A stretch of 10,552 nucleotides of DNA, taken from NCBI GenBank assembly GCA_026770585.1, contig MU646822.1, forward strand, positions 281,570 to 292,121, read 5' to 3'. This document shows, piece after piece, positions 1-5,447 of the stretch. Source of the DNA: Baffinella frigidus (taxonomy: Eukaryota; Cryptophyceae; Cryptomonadales; Baffinellaceae). How positions within the stretch are numbered: the first letter of the stretch is position 1; each line of letters begins with the position of its first letter. Below the pieces are notes generated by a model, which saw nothing but the letters and a program-made list of their open reading frames with translations, was not told where the DNA came from and made no database searches. The translations under genes and the position numbers were made by a program.

Positions 1-88
1 AGGGTGTAGGGTGTAGGGTGTAGGGTGTAGGGTGTAGGGTGTAGGGTGTAGGGTGTAGGGTGTAGGGTGTGGGGTGTAGGGTTTTGGG
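1..88 (+). repeat. (AGGGTGT)n telomere-variant array
   Basis: Near-perfect tandem copies of the 7-mer AGGGTGT, ending in GGGGTGTAGGGTTTTGGGG. This is a one- or two-base variant of TTTAGGG. The G-rich strand reads rightward, into the window, so this is not the terminal telomere of a left chromosome end in its usual orientation. It is more likely an interstitial or subtelomeric array. The same 7-mer recurs at about 728-762 and 10012-10068. Confidence 0.9.
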
Positions 89-95
89 GTCTGAC

Positions 96-156
96 CTTGG
101 CGCCCATGCGCTTGAATTTCACGACCAGCTTCTGCTGCACGGAGTAGTTCTCCTTC
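96..156 (-). pseudogene. Exon-like fragment, KENYSVQQ copy
   Basis: On the minus strand this reads KENYSVQQKLVVKFKRMGAK and ends AAG|GTCAGA, a good splice donor. It is a diverged copy of the segment at 297-357: the middle and end agree, with residue changes such as FV to SV and NA to KF. The base before the segment is not preceded by AG here, so the acceptor seen in the other copy is lost. I do not recognise the protein family. Conservation of the reading frame between two copies suggests descent from a real exon of a minus-strand gene. Confidence 0.5.
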
Positions 157-180
157 CAACCCTTCATAGCCACACAAAGA

Positions 181-290
181 CCGGTCTTTCTATTGTTTGT
201 ACCACGTATCGGCCACATTTGGAGAAACCCAGCACCAGCTCGTACGTACCACACACCCAGCATGTCAACTTAAGGATAGTCGGTGTGGGG
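181..290. repeat. Dispersed repeat related to 6240-6290, 7170-7225
   Basis: The stretch with GTCTTTCTATTGTTTGTACC and CGGCCACATTTGG matches the foldback arms at 6250-6290 (GTCTTTCTATTATCTGTACC, CGGCCACTTTGGG). The following GTCAACTTAAGGATAGTCGG matches motifs near 5312-5375 and 7200-7225. It is a degenerate member of a dispersed family. No coding content was recognised. Confidence 0.6.
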
Positions 291-296
291 TCTGAC

Positions 297-357
297 CTTG
301 GCGCCCATGCGCTTGGCATTCACCACCAGCTTCTGCTGCACGAAATAGTTCTCCTTC
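297..357 (-). CDS. Internal exon candidate of an unknown minus-strand gene
   Basis: A 61-nt segment on the minus strand bounded by GTGTAG at its 5' side and AAG|GTCAGA at its 3' side, so both splice borders fit GT-AG. It encodes KENYFVQQKLVVNAKRMGAK (20 residues plus one base). A second copy lies at 96-156, and the start of a third, with the same acceptor, lies at 561-595. The composition (basic, hydrophobic alternation, no low complexity) is protein-like. I do not recognise the family. It may belong to the same leftward gene as the pieces at 1989-2086 and 2710-2928, but continuity is inferred only from strand and order. Confidence 0.5.
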
Positions 358-380
358 CTACACGCGGAAAACACGGATTA

Positions 381-484
381 GGGCTTATCAACCTCATTTT
401 CCGCAACCTAAGCCCCACACCCTATGGAAGTGTTTATTTATGGTCCATAAAGGCTCAGGTTGCGGAAAATAAGGTTGAGGGCTC
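381..484. repeat. Short foldback (inverted repeat)
   Basis: Arms of about 33 bp, left 381-414 and right 452-484, share TTTTCCGCAACCTAAGCC and its complement with a few mismatches. A smaller dyad (TATGGAAG...) lies between them. This is an AT-rich foldback of MITE size, inserted just upstream (minus-strand sense) of the exon-like segment at 297-357. Confidence 0.75.
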
Positions 485-499
485 ACTCGATACAGAGGA

Positions 500-913
500 T
501 CAGGGTTTAGGTTTCAGGGTTTAGGGGGGAGGGCGTACAGGGTTTAGGTTTGAGGGTTTACGAAGTATTTGTTCTTCCTACACGCGGCAAACACGGTCGA
601 GGGCTCACCTCCATAGGGAGGTTGAGGGTTGAGATTGTAGGGTTTAGGGGTGAGGGTGAGGGTTCAGGTTTTAGGGTGGGTTGGGGTTTAGGGTTTAGGG
701 TTTAAGGGTGAGGGGTGAGGTTTTAGGAGGGTGTAGGTAGGGTGTAGGGTGTAGGGTGTAGGGTTCATGTTTCAGGGTTTAGGGTTCAGGGTTTAGGGTT
801 TAGGGTTTAGGGGTCAGGGTTTAGGGTTTAGGGTTTAGGGTTTAGGGTTCATGATTTAGGGTTTAGGGTTTAGGGTTTAGGGTTGAGGATTTAGGGTTTA
901 GGGTTTAGGGTTT
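500..913 (+). repeat. Degenerate interstitial telomere repeats (TTTAGGG/TTCAGGG)
   Basis: Many TTTAGGG units mixed with TTCAGGG, GTGAGGG, TTGAGGG and GTGTAGG. The densest part is 765-913. TTTAGGG is the telomere repeat of plants, many algae and some alveolates; TTCAGGG admixture is known in apicomplexan telomeres. The array is degenerate and faces inward, so it is subtelomeric or interstitial. No gene is seen here apart from the partial exon-like copy near 561-595. Confidence 0.9.
561..595 (-). pseudogene. Truncated third copy of the KENYFVQQ exon head
   Basis: The plus-strand sequence from CGAAGTATTTG to CACACGG-like ACACGCGGCAAACACGG matches 341-376 with few changes. On the minus strand this is the acceptor (GTGTAG) plus the first codons of the exon-like segment. 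The rest is replaced by degenerate telomere repeat. It shows that the duplication breakpoint fell inside the exon. Confidence 0.5.
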
Positions 914-947
914 GAATGAGCCTCCGAGCCACGCGCGGTACGCACCC

Positions 948-1098
948 TCAGATCTCACGTGGAAATACTTTTAATTTATAAACTTGGATTCAATCAAAAT
1001 TACTACACGTGTGCTTTAATATTACTCATAAAGACTGTTCTGTGTAGTAAATTTCATTGGACCAAGTTTGTAAATTAAAAGTGTGTCCACATGAGATC
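948..1098. mobile_element. MITE-like foldback, about 150 bp
   Basis: Left arm 951-1015 (ACTTTTAATTTATAAACTTGG, TTACTACAC) and right arm about 1037-1098 are inverted copies with mismatches. The centre is AT-rich. No ORF of its own. The TTTACTACACA motif recurs in the foldbacks at 1437-1593 and 9061-9261, which suggests one element family. Confidence 0.75.
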
Positions 1099-1173
1099 CG
1101 GACCAGTTGACAGTAAAGGACCTGGCCGAGACTCGCTCCCCTTTCTGCTAGTTGATCAATCCCGGTGTGGACG

Positions 1174-1318
1174 CTTCCACCAGCCCTCCGAGGCGGACCA
1201 AATCCCGGCTGGAGCATGCGCCAATTCCTCGGGCGGCACCTTCGTTTTCGAAGGTGCCGCCCGAGGAAATGGCTGCAATCAATCGTCGATTTGGTCCGCC
1301 TCGCAGGGCTGGTGGAAG
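1174..1318. mobile_element. Nested foldback with perfect 20-bp core hairpin
   Basis: The outer arms 1174-1204 and 1288-1318 (CTTCCACCAGCCCTCC..., GGCGGACCAAATC) are inverted copies. The inner arms 1225-1244 and 1249-1268 form a perfect 20-bp stem closed by TTTT. The outer-arm sequence recurs, diverged, at 8881-8920, inside an insertion in an exon-3 copy. Non-coding, transposon-like. Flanking copies of CTCCCCTTTCTGCTAGTTGA at about 1136 and 1405 form a direct repeat around it. Confidence 0.8.
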
Positions 1319-1323
1319 GGGAC

Positions 1324-1400
1324 CTGAACTTCTCGTTTCCGAAGTAGCGGATCGGGTTGGAGTCCTCGTACGTTGAAATTGTTGAGAGCCGCTGGGTCAC
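1324..1400 (-). pseudogene. Partial copy of the TYEDSNPIRYFGNEKF exon
   Basis: On the minus strand this reads TQRLSTISTYEDSNPIRYFG then NEKF and ends TTCAG|GTCC, a splice donor. It matches 1989-2086 in frame, with only MG to IS changed, but lacks the upstream acceptor and the VGEMSES start. The foldback at 1174-1318 lies directly downstream of the donor. The protein family is not recognised. Confidence 0.5.
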
Positions 1401-1436
1401 TTGCTCCCCTTTCTGCTAGTTGATGAATCTCATCCG

Positions 1437-1593
1437 GGCGAGTATTTTGACAAAATACGATTTTAAAAGTATTTTCAGCGAAAATTACCACACGATTTGT
1501 CTGTACTTTTAAAAATGGTCAAGCCTGTGTAGTAAATTTCGCTGCAAATCGGATCGGAAATCCCCGAAATCGTATTTTGTTAAAATACTCGCC
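1437..1593. mobile_element. 157-bp MITE-like element with 28-bp terminal inverted repeats
   Basis: Terminal arms 1437-1464 and 1566-1593 read GGCGAGTATTTT(G/A)ACAAAA and onward, with two mismatches. Sub-terminal AGCGAAAATTACCACAC is mirrored by AGCGAAATTTACTACAC. No ORF. A clean target-site duplication was not identified. Confidence 0.8.
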
Positions 1594-1631
1594 GCGATTA
1601 AATCCCGGTGTGGACGCTTCGAAGGGGACTC

Positions 1632-1860
1632 TAGCTCTGCCTGGCCCGGGTTGACTGATCGTTTTCACTCCAAACGTTGACGGATTTGCACCAGAACCCC
1701 GGGGAATTGACTTCCGGTCTCGCCGAATTGGCGAGACCAAAAGTGTGAGGCAGAGCTAGGGACTGTGCGCGACCTCAACGTCTTATCCACGCCAGATCTG
1801 GCGCGGTTGACTTAAGAATTCAAGGCATTTCCCTTGAAATAAGTCAAATGTGGATGTTTC
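1632..1860. repeat. Composite repeat block with short hairpins
   Basis: GGTCTCGCC and GGCGAGACC at 1716-1738 form a 9-bp hairpin. The words CTAGCTCTGCCT (1632-1645) and AGGCAGAGCTAGG (1749-1762) are inverted, and the second recurs at 1960 and in the arms of the 5816-6007 palindrome. CTTATCCACG...GATCTG(G/A)CG(C/T)GGTTGACT at 1783 recurs at 6181. CACTCCAAACGTTGACGG recurs near 5400 and 7165. The block is a mosaic of dispersed repeats with no gene seen. Confidence 0.65.
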
Positions 1861-1899
1861 GAGTGCCCGTGGGTGGCCTGAACCGCGTGGGTGCGTGAC

Positions 1900-1943
1900 C
1901 TGAACTTCTCGTTTCCGAAGTATCGGATCGGGTTGGGAGTCCT
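1900..1943 (-). pseudogene. Frameshifted third copy of the NPIRYFGNEKF exon tail
   Basis: The minus strand carries the last about 44 bases of the exon at 1989-2086, ending TTCAG|GTCACG. An extra base in the CCCAACCC run puts NP and the flanking DS in different frames. It lies 45 bp beyond the donor of the fuller copy, within a tandem duplication that also repeats GAGGCAGAGCTAGGG at 1748 and 1958. Confidence 0.5.
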
Positions 1944-1988
1944 GGCGAGACCAAACCGTGTGAGGCAGAGCTAGGGGCTGTGCGCGAC

Positions 1989-2086
1989 CTGAATTTCTCG
2001 TTTCCGAAGTAGCGAATCGGGTTGGAGTCCTCGTACGTCCCCATCGTTGAGAGCCGCTGCGTCATCGACTCGCTCATCTCCCCCAC
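1989..2086 (-). CDS. Internal exon candidate of an unknown minus-strand gene
   Basis: A 98-nt segment on the minus strand. Its acceptor is GGGCAG|GTGGGG and its donor TTCAG|GTCGCG. It encodes VGEMSESMTQRLSTMGTYED followed by SNPIRYFGNEKF plus two bases. Copies at 1324-1400 and 1900-1943 keep this frame or parts of it, which argues for former or present coding. The acceptor with GTGGGGGA(A/G)ATGAGC is itself duplicated at about 2158-2175. I do not recognise the family. It is probably downstream of the signal-peptide exon at 2710-2928. Confidence 0.55.
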
Positions 2087-2097
2087 CTGCCCGATCG

Positions 2098-2157
2098 CGA
2101 GAGTGGGAGAGAGTGTGAGTGTGAGACAGTGAGAGAGAGAGTGGGAGAGAGAGAGCT
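2098..2157 (+). repeat. Purine-rich GAGA tract
   Basis: Imperfect (GA)n with GTGGGAGAGAG and GTGTGAG units. On the minus strand this is a pyrimidine tract directly before the acceptor GCAG of the exon at 1989-2086, so it may serve as its polypyrimidine tract. Confidence 0.7.
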
Positions 2158-2183
2158 CATTTCCCCCACCTGCACGCCCGTAA

Positions 2184-2246
2184 ATGCGCATTTAATCCCA
2201 GCGCATTTGATCGCATTTGATCGGCGCATTTGATCGGCGCATTGAA
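2184..2246. repeat. Short tandem repeat, GCGCATTTGATCG unit
   Basis: Four or five copies of a 10 to 14-bp unit (GCGCATTTGATCG or GCATTTGATC). In the leftward gene model it would lie in an intron. Confidence 0.75.
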
Positions 2247-2276
2247 GCTGTGGCGCACCGTCGGTTCCCGGTTCCA

Positions 2277-2384
2277 GAAAGGCGTGTGGCAAGGTCCGAG
2301 CTTCCTCCTGTCTAGGGACCATACAGCAGCTAGGCTCCCGTAAGGCTTGTGGCAAGCCCTGAAGGTCCCCCCTTCCTCCTTTTC
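2277..2384 (-). repeat. Tandem duplication, possible exon pieces
   Basis: 2277-2312 and 2340-2384 are diverged direct copies (AAGGC(G/T)TGTGGCAAG, CTTCCTCCT). On the minus strand the same frame runs through both and reads ACHKPYGS and PCHTPFWNREP. The similar CHxP(F/Y) words may reflect a duplicated exon, but splice sites are not clear and this is weak. Confidence 0.35.
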
Positions 2385-2496
2385 AGTCCGATTCAAAAAC
2401 CTCATCTCGCCGCCTGGTCGGACATCCTACCCCCACTCGATGCATCGCACCCTTGCCCCCCGTCTCACAGCACAGGCCCCAGTATTCCGTCCTCTC

Positions 2497-2729
2497 GTGA
2501 GGTGAATCAACACAAGAGGGCGGATCTGGGGTGGGGTCAGACCCATCTTAGTCCCCCTGGGCATCTTATCCCCCCTGGCCCCCTGCCCCCCAGACGCACG
2601 CGCGCGCCCTAGCACCCCTCGTCCCAAATGAGAGGCCCCACGGCATCCGATCCGTGATGTGAACCACCTCTAGGGGGCGGATCTCTAGATCAGGGGTGGG
2701 GTGCCGCACCATCTTAGTCCCCCTGGGCA
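2497..2729 (-). repeat. Direct repeat pair, possible duplicated exon end
   Basis: 2497-2562 and 2653-2729 share GTGA.GTGAA, GGGCGGATCT, GGGGTGGGGT and CATCTTAGTCCCCCTGGGCA. On the minus strand both read PRGTKM, then IRPL, then a VHIT or IHLT word. The protein-level likeness suggests that a coding end of the exon at 2710-2928 was copied. The C-rich interval 2563-2625 between them holds no recognised feature. Confidence 0.55.
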
Positions 2730-2928
2730 GTTGGAGCAGATCGCACTGCTCGTTCGACAGCGCCCACTCCTCCCCGTCCGCCTGCGCCCGCAGCCCGCAC
2801 AACGCCGCCCCCCTCCTGCCCGTCATCGCGCATGAGCGGCGCGTGAGGCGCGTGAGCCCCGCCGAGAAGAAGCAGGAGCTGGTGGTGATGTTCAGGAGAA
2901 CGAGGATCAGGCAGAGTGCACGATGCAT
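2710..2928 (-). CDS. N-terminal exon with signal peptide and transit-like stretch
   Basis: From ATG at 2928 the minus strand encodes 73 codons to GTKM at 2710, where AAGATG|GTGCGG could be a donor; reading also continues to IRPLEVVHITDRMPWG, so the exon end is uncertain. Residues 4-20 are a hydrophobic core (ALCLILVLL), ending in ITTSSCFF. Residues 21-50 are rich in R, T, S and A with no acidic residue (GLTRLTRRSCAMTGRRG). Acidic residues begin only at ADGEEWALSNEQCDLLQL. A signal peptide with F near the cleavage site and then a basic transit region is the plan of plastid proteins in algae with red secondary plastids. A plain secretory protein is the alternative. The function is not recognised. 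It faces away from the riboflavin kinase gene, so 2929-3180 could be a shared promoter region. Confidence 0.5.
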
Positions 2929-3177
2929 GATCGCGGGTCCCGAGTTTCTGCAGCTGATGAGGCGCGGAGTGTCGAGCCTGGAGGTTGGGGAACAGCAGGC
3001 GAGGGGCGTCTTCCGGTCCGCAGGTGGGTGTGGGTGTATGTGGTGAGGTGCAACAGTGGACCCCTTCTTATGTGTCTGTGCAAACTTAAAAACGGGGTAT
3101 TTTTAGGTTGGTCACGTCCCTCGCGAGGGCTGCCTTGCTTGAGGGCTGCAGGGCCCAAGGGACTGTTGACACCGAGG
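2929..3177. other. Divergent intergenic region, no clear element
   Basis: Lies between the minus-strand ATG at 2928 and the plus-strand coding-like region. It contains GTCCGCAG|GTGGGTG at about 3020, which looks like a donor, so part of 2930-3020 may be an upstream exon of the plus-strand gene; no family was recognised in it. GGTGTGGGTGTATGTGGTG follows. No TATA-like box stands out. Confidence 0.3.
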
Positions 3178-3300
3178 CTTGAGTCTTCAAACATGCAGGT
3201 CGCATCCGCGCCACCTCCCGCCCGGTTCGTCTACACGGCTGTCCCGCACGCTGCCGCGCTGCAGTTAGACGCTGGATCGCCTGTCCCTCTGATCCTCTCG
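3178..3300 (+). pseudogene. Possible remnant of the HAD phosphatase domain before riboflavin kinase
   Basis: The plus strand reads LESSNMQVASAPPPARFVYT followed by AVPHAAAL. In plant and algal bifunctional FMN hydrolase/riboflavin kinases, the HAD domain ends with a pattern like AAGMKVVAVP...YT.AD..L just before the kinase domain. The order and position fit, and the segment is 100 to 200 bases upstream of the kinase exon. The similarity is weak, the AGM core reads SNM, and HAD motif I (DLDGT) was not seen, so this stays tentative. Confidence 0.3.
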
Positions 3301-3346
3301 GATCCGTGTTCACGGATGCCCAGAGCGGATTTGGGGGGCGTCACGC

Positions 3347-3377
3347 GGGGGTGGCTGAGCGGGGGTGGCTGAGCGGG
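3347..3377 (+). repeat. Two tandem copies of GGGGGTGGCTGAGCG
   Basis: A 15-bp unit repeated twice immediately upstream of the first riboflavin kinase exon. It is a small slippage-type duplication. Confidence 0.85.
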
Positions 3378-3394
3378 AATGGACGAAATGGCAG

Positions 3395-3494
3395 GTGCGG
3401 CCGGACGCGCGCATACTCGATGAGCCGCTGCTGCTCGTCGGAGAGGTGGTCAAGGGGTTCGGGCGCGGGAGCAAGGTGTTGGGGATCCCCACAG
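3395..3494 (+). CDS. RFK: Riboflavin kinase, exon with nucleotide-binding motif
   Basis: Encodes VRPDARILDEPLLLV followed by GEVVKGFGRGSKVLGIPT. This is the start of the riboflavin kinase (ATP:riboflavin 5'-phosphotransferase) domain: the family shows G.VV.GFGRGSK.LGIPTAN, where the glycine-rich loop and PTAN motif bind ATP-Mg and substrate. The exon ends CCCACAG|GTGCGC, a GT donor in phase 1. Joining its last G to CG at 5212 restores PTANL. The left border is uncertain: GGCAG|GTGCGG at 3394 could be an acceptor, but the frame also runs upstream to EWTKWQ. The enzyme makes FMN from riboflavin. This is the best-preserved exon, with no stop or frame break. Confidence 0.85.
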
Positions 3495-3751
3495 GTGCGC
3501 CCATCGTCCTGTGCCTTCCTCGACGGATCCGCGTCCCACAGCGGCTCAGCTCCCGAGACGTGTGCGCTGGTGGCGCGGGAAGGCCTTGCACTGCACTGGG
3601 GGGCGTGCGTCTTACACACAAGATCTTTCACGGTCCAGACTCTGAAACGTCGGGAGCTGGAACAGAAATCTGTAGGATTTCGAGATTGGTCGAGGGTCGG
3701 GCGGGGCAGGGTTTGTCTGTGCAAGTGAGGGCGTGTGAGATGGTGTAGGGT

Positions 3752-3774
3752 TTCGAGAGAGCGAGAGAGAGAAG

Positions 3775-3821
<47 letters not shown>

Positions 3822-3832
3822 CGTGTGTGAGA
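3752..3832 (+). repeat. (GA)n microsatellite
   Basis: A nearly pure GA run from about 3780 to 3818 with GAGAGCGAGAG edges, continuing as imperfect purine-rich sequence to about 3900. It lies near the 5' end of intron 1 and is complementary to the (CT)n tracts near its 3' end. Confidence 0.95.
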
Positions 3833-3930
3833 GAGACAAAGAAAGAGAGAAAGAGACAGAGAGCAAGAGACAGACATCAAAAGACATAGAGACCTCACCG
3901 AGAGAGGGATGCTTCTGTGGGACTGACGCG

Positions 3931-4087
3931 AGGAGTTCGGTTTCCAGCGAACTTGCACACTAAACACAAGACTCCAAACACTAGACACTAGACACTGAAC
4001 ACTACACACTAAACACTAAACACTAGACACTCAACACTAAACACTAAACGAGGAGTTCGTTTTCCAGCGAACTTGCACACTAAACAC
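3931..4087 (+). repeat. Direct repeat carrying exon-2-head-like words
   Basis: GAGGAGTTCG(G/T)TTTCCAG followed by CGAACTTGCACACTAAACAC occurs at about 3932 and 4050. CCAG|CGAACTTGCAC resembles the exon-2 acceptor and start (GCAG|CGAACCTGCAC), so these are probably further diverged head copies; another lies near 4388. Confidence 0.6.
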
Positions 4088-4175
4088 GACATTCTGCACA
4101 CTGAACACTACACACTCAACACTACACACTAAACACTAAACAAAAGACACTGACTAAACACTAAACACTACACCC
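3954..4175 (+). repeat. (CACTAAA)n-type minisatellite
   Basis: A degenerate 7-bp array of CACTAAA, CACTACA, CACTCAA and CACTAGA units, resumed at about 4390-4462. The unit differs by one base from the telomeric C-strand repeat CCCTAAA. Whether it derives from telomere sequence is inference. Confidence 0.85.
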
Positions 4176-4178
4176 ACA

Positions 4179-4359
4179 CCCCGCAGCGAACCTGCAGGAA
4201 GACGCTAGTGTCGTTCTCGGTGTTGCGTACATGTTGCATGCACGCACACACGCACACAAGATCTTGCAGGGTCATCACGAAGGGTCTTCCTGCGAAGACC
4301 TTGGTGTCATCTTCCTGTCGCAGGAAGACCTTGGAGCTTCCTGCAGGTTCGCTGCGGGG
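4179..4359. repeat. Inverted pair of exon-2 head copies
   Basis: 4179-4202 (CCCCGCAGCGAACCTGCAGG and on) and 4336-4359 are perfect or near-perfect inverted copies. Both contain the 3' splice site and the first codons of exon 2. The segment between has repeated GGTCTTCCTGCGAAGACC-like words. The transcript could fold here. Confidence 0.8.
4187..4282 (+). pseudogene. Exon-2 head copy, unit 1 of intron array
   Basis: CCGCAG|CGAACCTGCAGGAAGACGC followed by TAGTGTCGTTCTCGGTGTTG and CACACAAGATCTTGCAGGGTC. Similar units begin at 4476 and about 4628, giving a roughly 100-bp tandem unit made of exon-2 start plus intron. After GAAGACGC the copy leaves the exon sequence. Confidence 0.6.
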
Positions 4360-4475
4360 GAACGACACTAGCGAACGCCACTAGCTAGTGAACTTGCACA
4401 CTAAACACGAAACACTGCACACTCAACACTACACACTCAACACTTCACACTAAGCACTACACCCAAACCCCGCAG

Positions 4476-4583
4476 CGAACCTGCAGGAAGACGTCTTCCT
4501 AGTCAACGACACTAGCTAGTATCGTTCTTGGTGTTGCATACCTCTTGCGTGCACGCACACACACACACAAGATCTTTCAGGGT
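4476..4583 (+). pseudogene. Exon-2 head copy, unit 2 of intron array
   Basis: CCGCAG|CGAACCTGCAGGAAGACG, an insert-like CTTCCTAGTCAACGACACTAG, then TATCGTTCTTGGTGTTGC and CACAAGATCTTTCAGGGTC. It matches unit 1, with a small expansion. Confidence 0.6.
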
Positions 4584-4627
4584 CAAGAGTCTACACGCTA
4601 CACACTGAATCTAAACCCTGCACCCAA

Positions 4628-4703
4628 ATGCAGGAAGACGCGCTGGTGTCGTTCTCGGTGTCGCGTGCCTGTTGCACAAAACACAAGATCTTTCAGGGTC
4701 AAC
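4628..4703 (+). pseudogene. Exon-2 head copy, unit 3 of intron array
   Basis: ATGCAGGAAGACGCGCTGGTGTCG then TTCTCGGTGTCGCGTG and ACACAAGATCTTTCAGGGTC. The acceptor part is truncated, but GACGCGCTG (DAL codons) is kept, so this copy extends one step further into the exon than units 1 and 2. Confidence 0.55.
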
Positions 4704-4750
4704 GCTACACGCTACACACGAAACACTAGCCCTGCACTCACCCCCCGCAG

Positions 4751-4764
4751 CGAACCTGCACGAC
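4751..4764 (+). pseudogene. Short exon-2 head copy
   Basis: CACCCCCCGCAG|CGAACCTGCACGACC, after which the sequence passes straight into (CT)n. It keeps acceptor, AxNLH codons and the CACGAC version of the exon rather than CAGGAAG. Confidence 0.6.
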
Positions 4765-4895
4765 CTCTCTCCCTCTCTCTCTCCCTCTCTCTCCCCCTCT
4801 CTCTCCCCCTCTCTCTCTCCCTCTCTCTCTCTCTCTCGCTCCCTCCCTCTCTCCCTCCCTCTCTCCCTCCCTCTCTCTCGCTCGCTCTCTCTCAA
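4762..4895 (+). repeat. (CT)n / (CCCTCTCT)n tract
   Basis: Pure pyrimidine run of CTCTCTCCC-type units. It precedes the exon-2 head copy at 4926 and could act as its polypyrimidine tract. Long serine-leucine or arginine-glutamate frames through it are low-complexity artefacts. Confidence 0.95.
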
Positions 4896-4925
4896 CCCTA
4901 AGCCCTCTCGAACGAACGTTGGCAG

Positions 4926-4954
4926 CGAACCTGCACGACGACGCGCTGAAGCAG
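4926..4954 (+). pseudogene. Longest exon-2 head copy (ANLHDDALKQ)
   Basis: GGCAG|CGAACCTGCACGACGACGCG then CTGAAGCAG. It equals the first 29 bases of exon 2 (5212-5240) with one base changed (E to D), then diverges into CGAAGTCTTCTTGCGCGACC and (CT)n. The acceptor is intact, so it is a potential decoy 3' splice site. Confidence 0.75.
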
Positions 4955-4973
4955 CGAAGTCTTCTTGCGCGAC

Positions 4974-5077
4974 CTCTCTCTATCTCTCTCGACTCTGTCT
5001 CTCTCTCTGACTCTCTCCCCCCCCCTTCCTCTCCCTCTCTCCCTCCCTCTCCCTCTCTCCCTCCCTCTCCCTCTCTC

Positions 5078-5173
<96 letters not shown>

Positions 5174-5180
5174 CATCTCT
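4974..5180 (+). repeat. (CT)n microsatellite before exon 2
   Basis: About 200 bases of pyrimidine, nearly pure (CT)n from 5079 to 5171. It ends 32 bases before the exon-2 acceptor. It is complementary to the (GA)n at 3752-3832 in the same intron. Confidence 0.95.
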
Positions 5181-5211
5181 CAACACTCAACCCAGCACCC
5201 ACACCCCGCAG

Positions 5212-5275
5212 CGAACCTGCACGAGGACGCGCTGAAGCAGCTTCCAGCATCCTTCACCAACGGCATCTACTTCGG
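5212..5275 (+). CDS. RFK: Riboflavin kinase, exon 2 (ANL...NGIYFG)
   Basis: Acceptor CACCCCGCAG|CGAACC, donor TTCGG|GTACCC, 64 nt. With G from exon 1 it encodes A, then NLHEDALKQLPASFTNGIYF, then two bases of G. PTAN ends the ATP-binding motif, and GIYFG matches the family GVY.GWA strand. Exon 1 to exon 2 is phase 1; exon 2 to exon 3 is phase 2. This is the only complete copy of the exon; heads and tails of it are scattered on both sides. No internal stop. Confidence 0.85.
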
Positions 5276-5311
5276 GTACCCCCCCCCCCCTCGTCTTCCC
5301 AGCTCTGTCTC

Positions 5312-5382
5312 AGTTGTCAACTTTGAGGATCGTCTCAACTTGAGAATCGTCTGTGACAGACTATTCTTAAGTTGACAACCTG
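5312..5382. repeat. Foldback of about 70 bp
   Basis: 5335-5375 is a near-perfect palindrome around GTCTGTGACAGAC, with arms TCAACTTGAGAAT and ATTCTTAAGTTGA. GTTGTCAACTT at 5313 and AAGTTGACAAC at 5369 extend it. Related words occur at 265-290 and 7200-7340. It is just downstream of the exon-2 donor. Confidence 0.8.
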
Positions 5383-5447
5383 GAAGTTGTGGTACAAATC
5401 CGCCAACTTTGGAGTGAAGACGAGCCTGCTATCACCAAATTAGCGAG

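Larger units (their letters stand above)
3495..5211 (+). other. RFK: Intron 1 of the riboflavin kinase locus
   Basis: Starts GTGCGC and ends CACCCCGCAG, phase 1. It is filled with (GA)n at 3752-3832, the CACTAAA satellite at 3954-4175, repeated copies of the exon-2 head with their 3' splice site, and (CT)n tracts before the last acceptors. ACACAAGATCTTTCA.GGTC occurs at 3616, 4564 and 4682, with a variant at 4254. The repeated word next to repeated acceptors shows that the intron grew by duplication of its own end. Confidence 0.7.

Noticed and set aside
69-524. 151-codon plus-strand open frame
   Set aside because: It runs antisense through two copies of an exon-like segment and dispersed repeats; the minus-strand reading has splice borders and conserved residues.
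2923-3046. Upstream exon of riboflavin kinase with HAD motif I
   Set aside because: A GT donor-like site exists at about 3020, but no DLDGT-type motif or recognisable phosphatase sequence is present.
3341-4009. 222-codon minus-strand open frame
   Set aside because: Mostly serine-leucine from the (GA)n tract read in reverse, and antisense to the riboflavin kinase exon.
3954-4175. CRISPR-like array
   Set aside because: The 7-bp units are contiguous with no unique spacers, and the context is eukaryotic.
4738-5250. Long R/E- or S/L-rich frames on both strands
   Set aside because: Low-complexity translation of (CT)n; no domain and no splice context.
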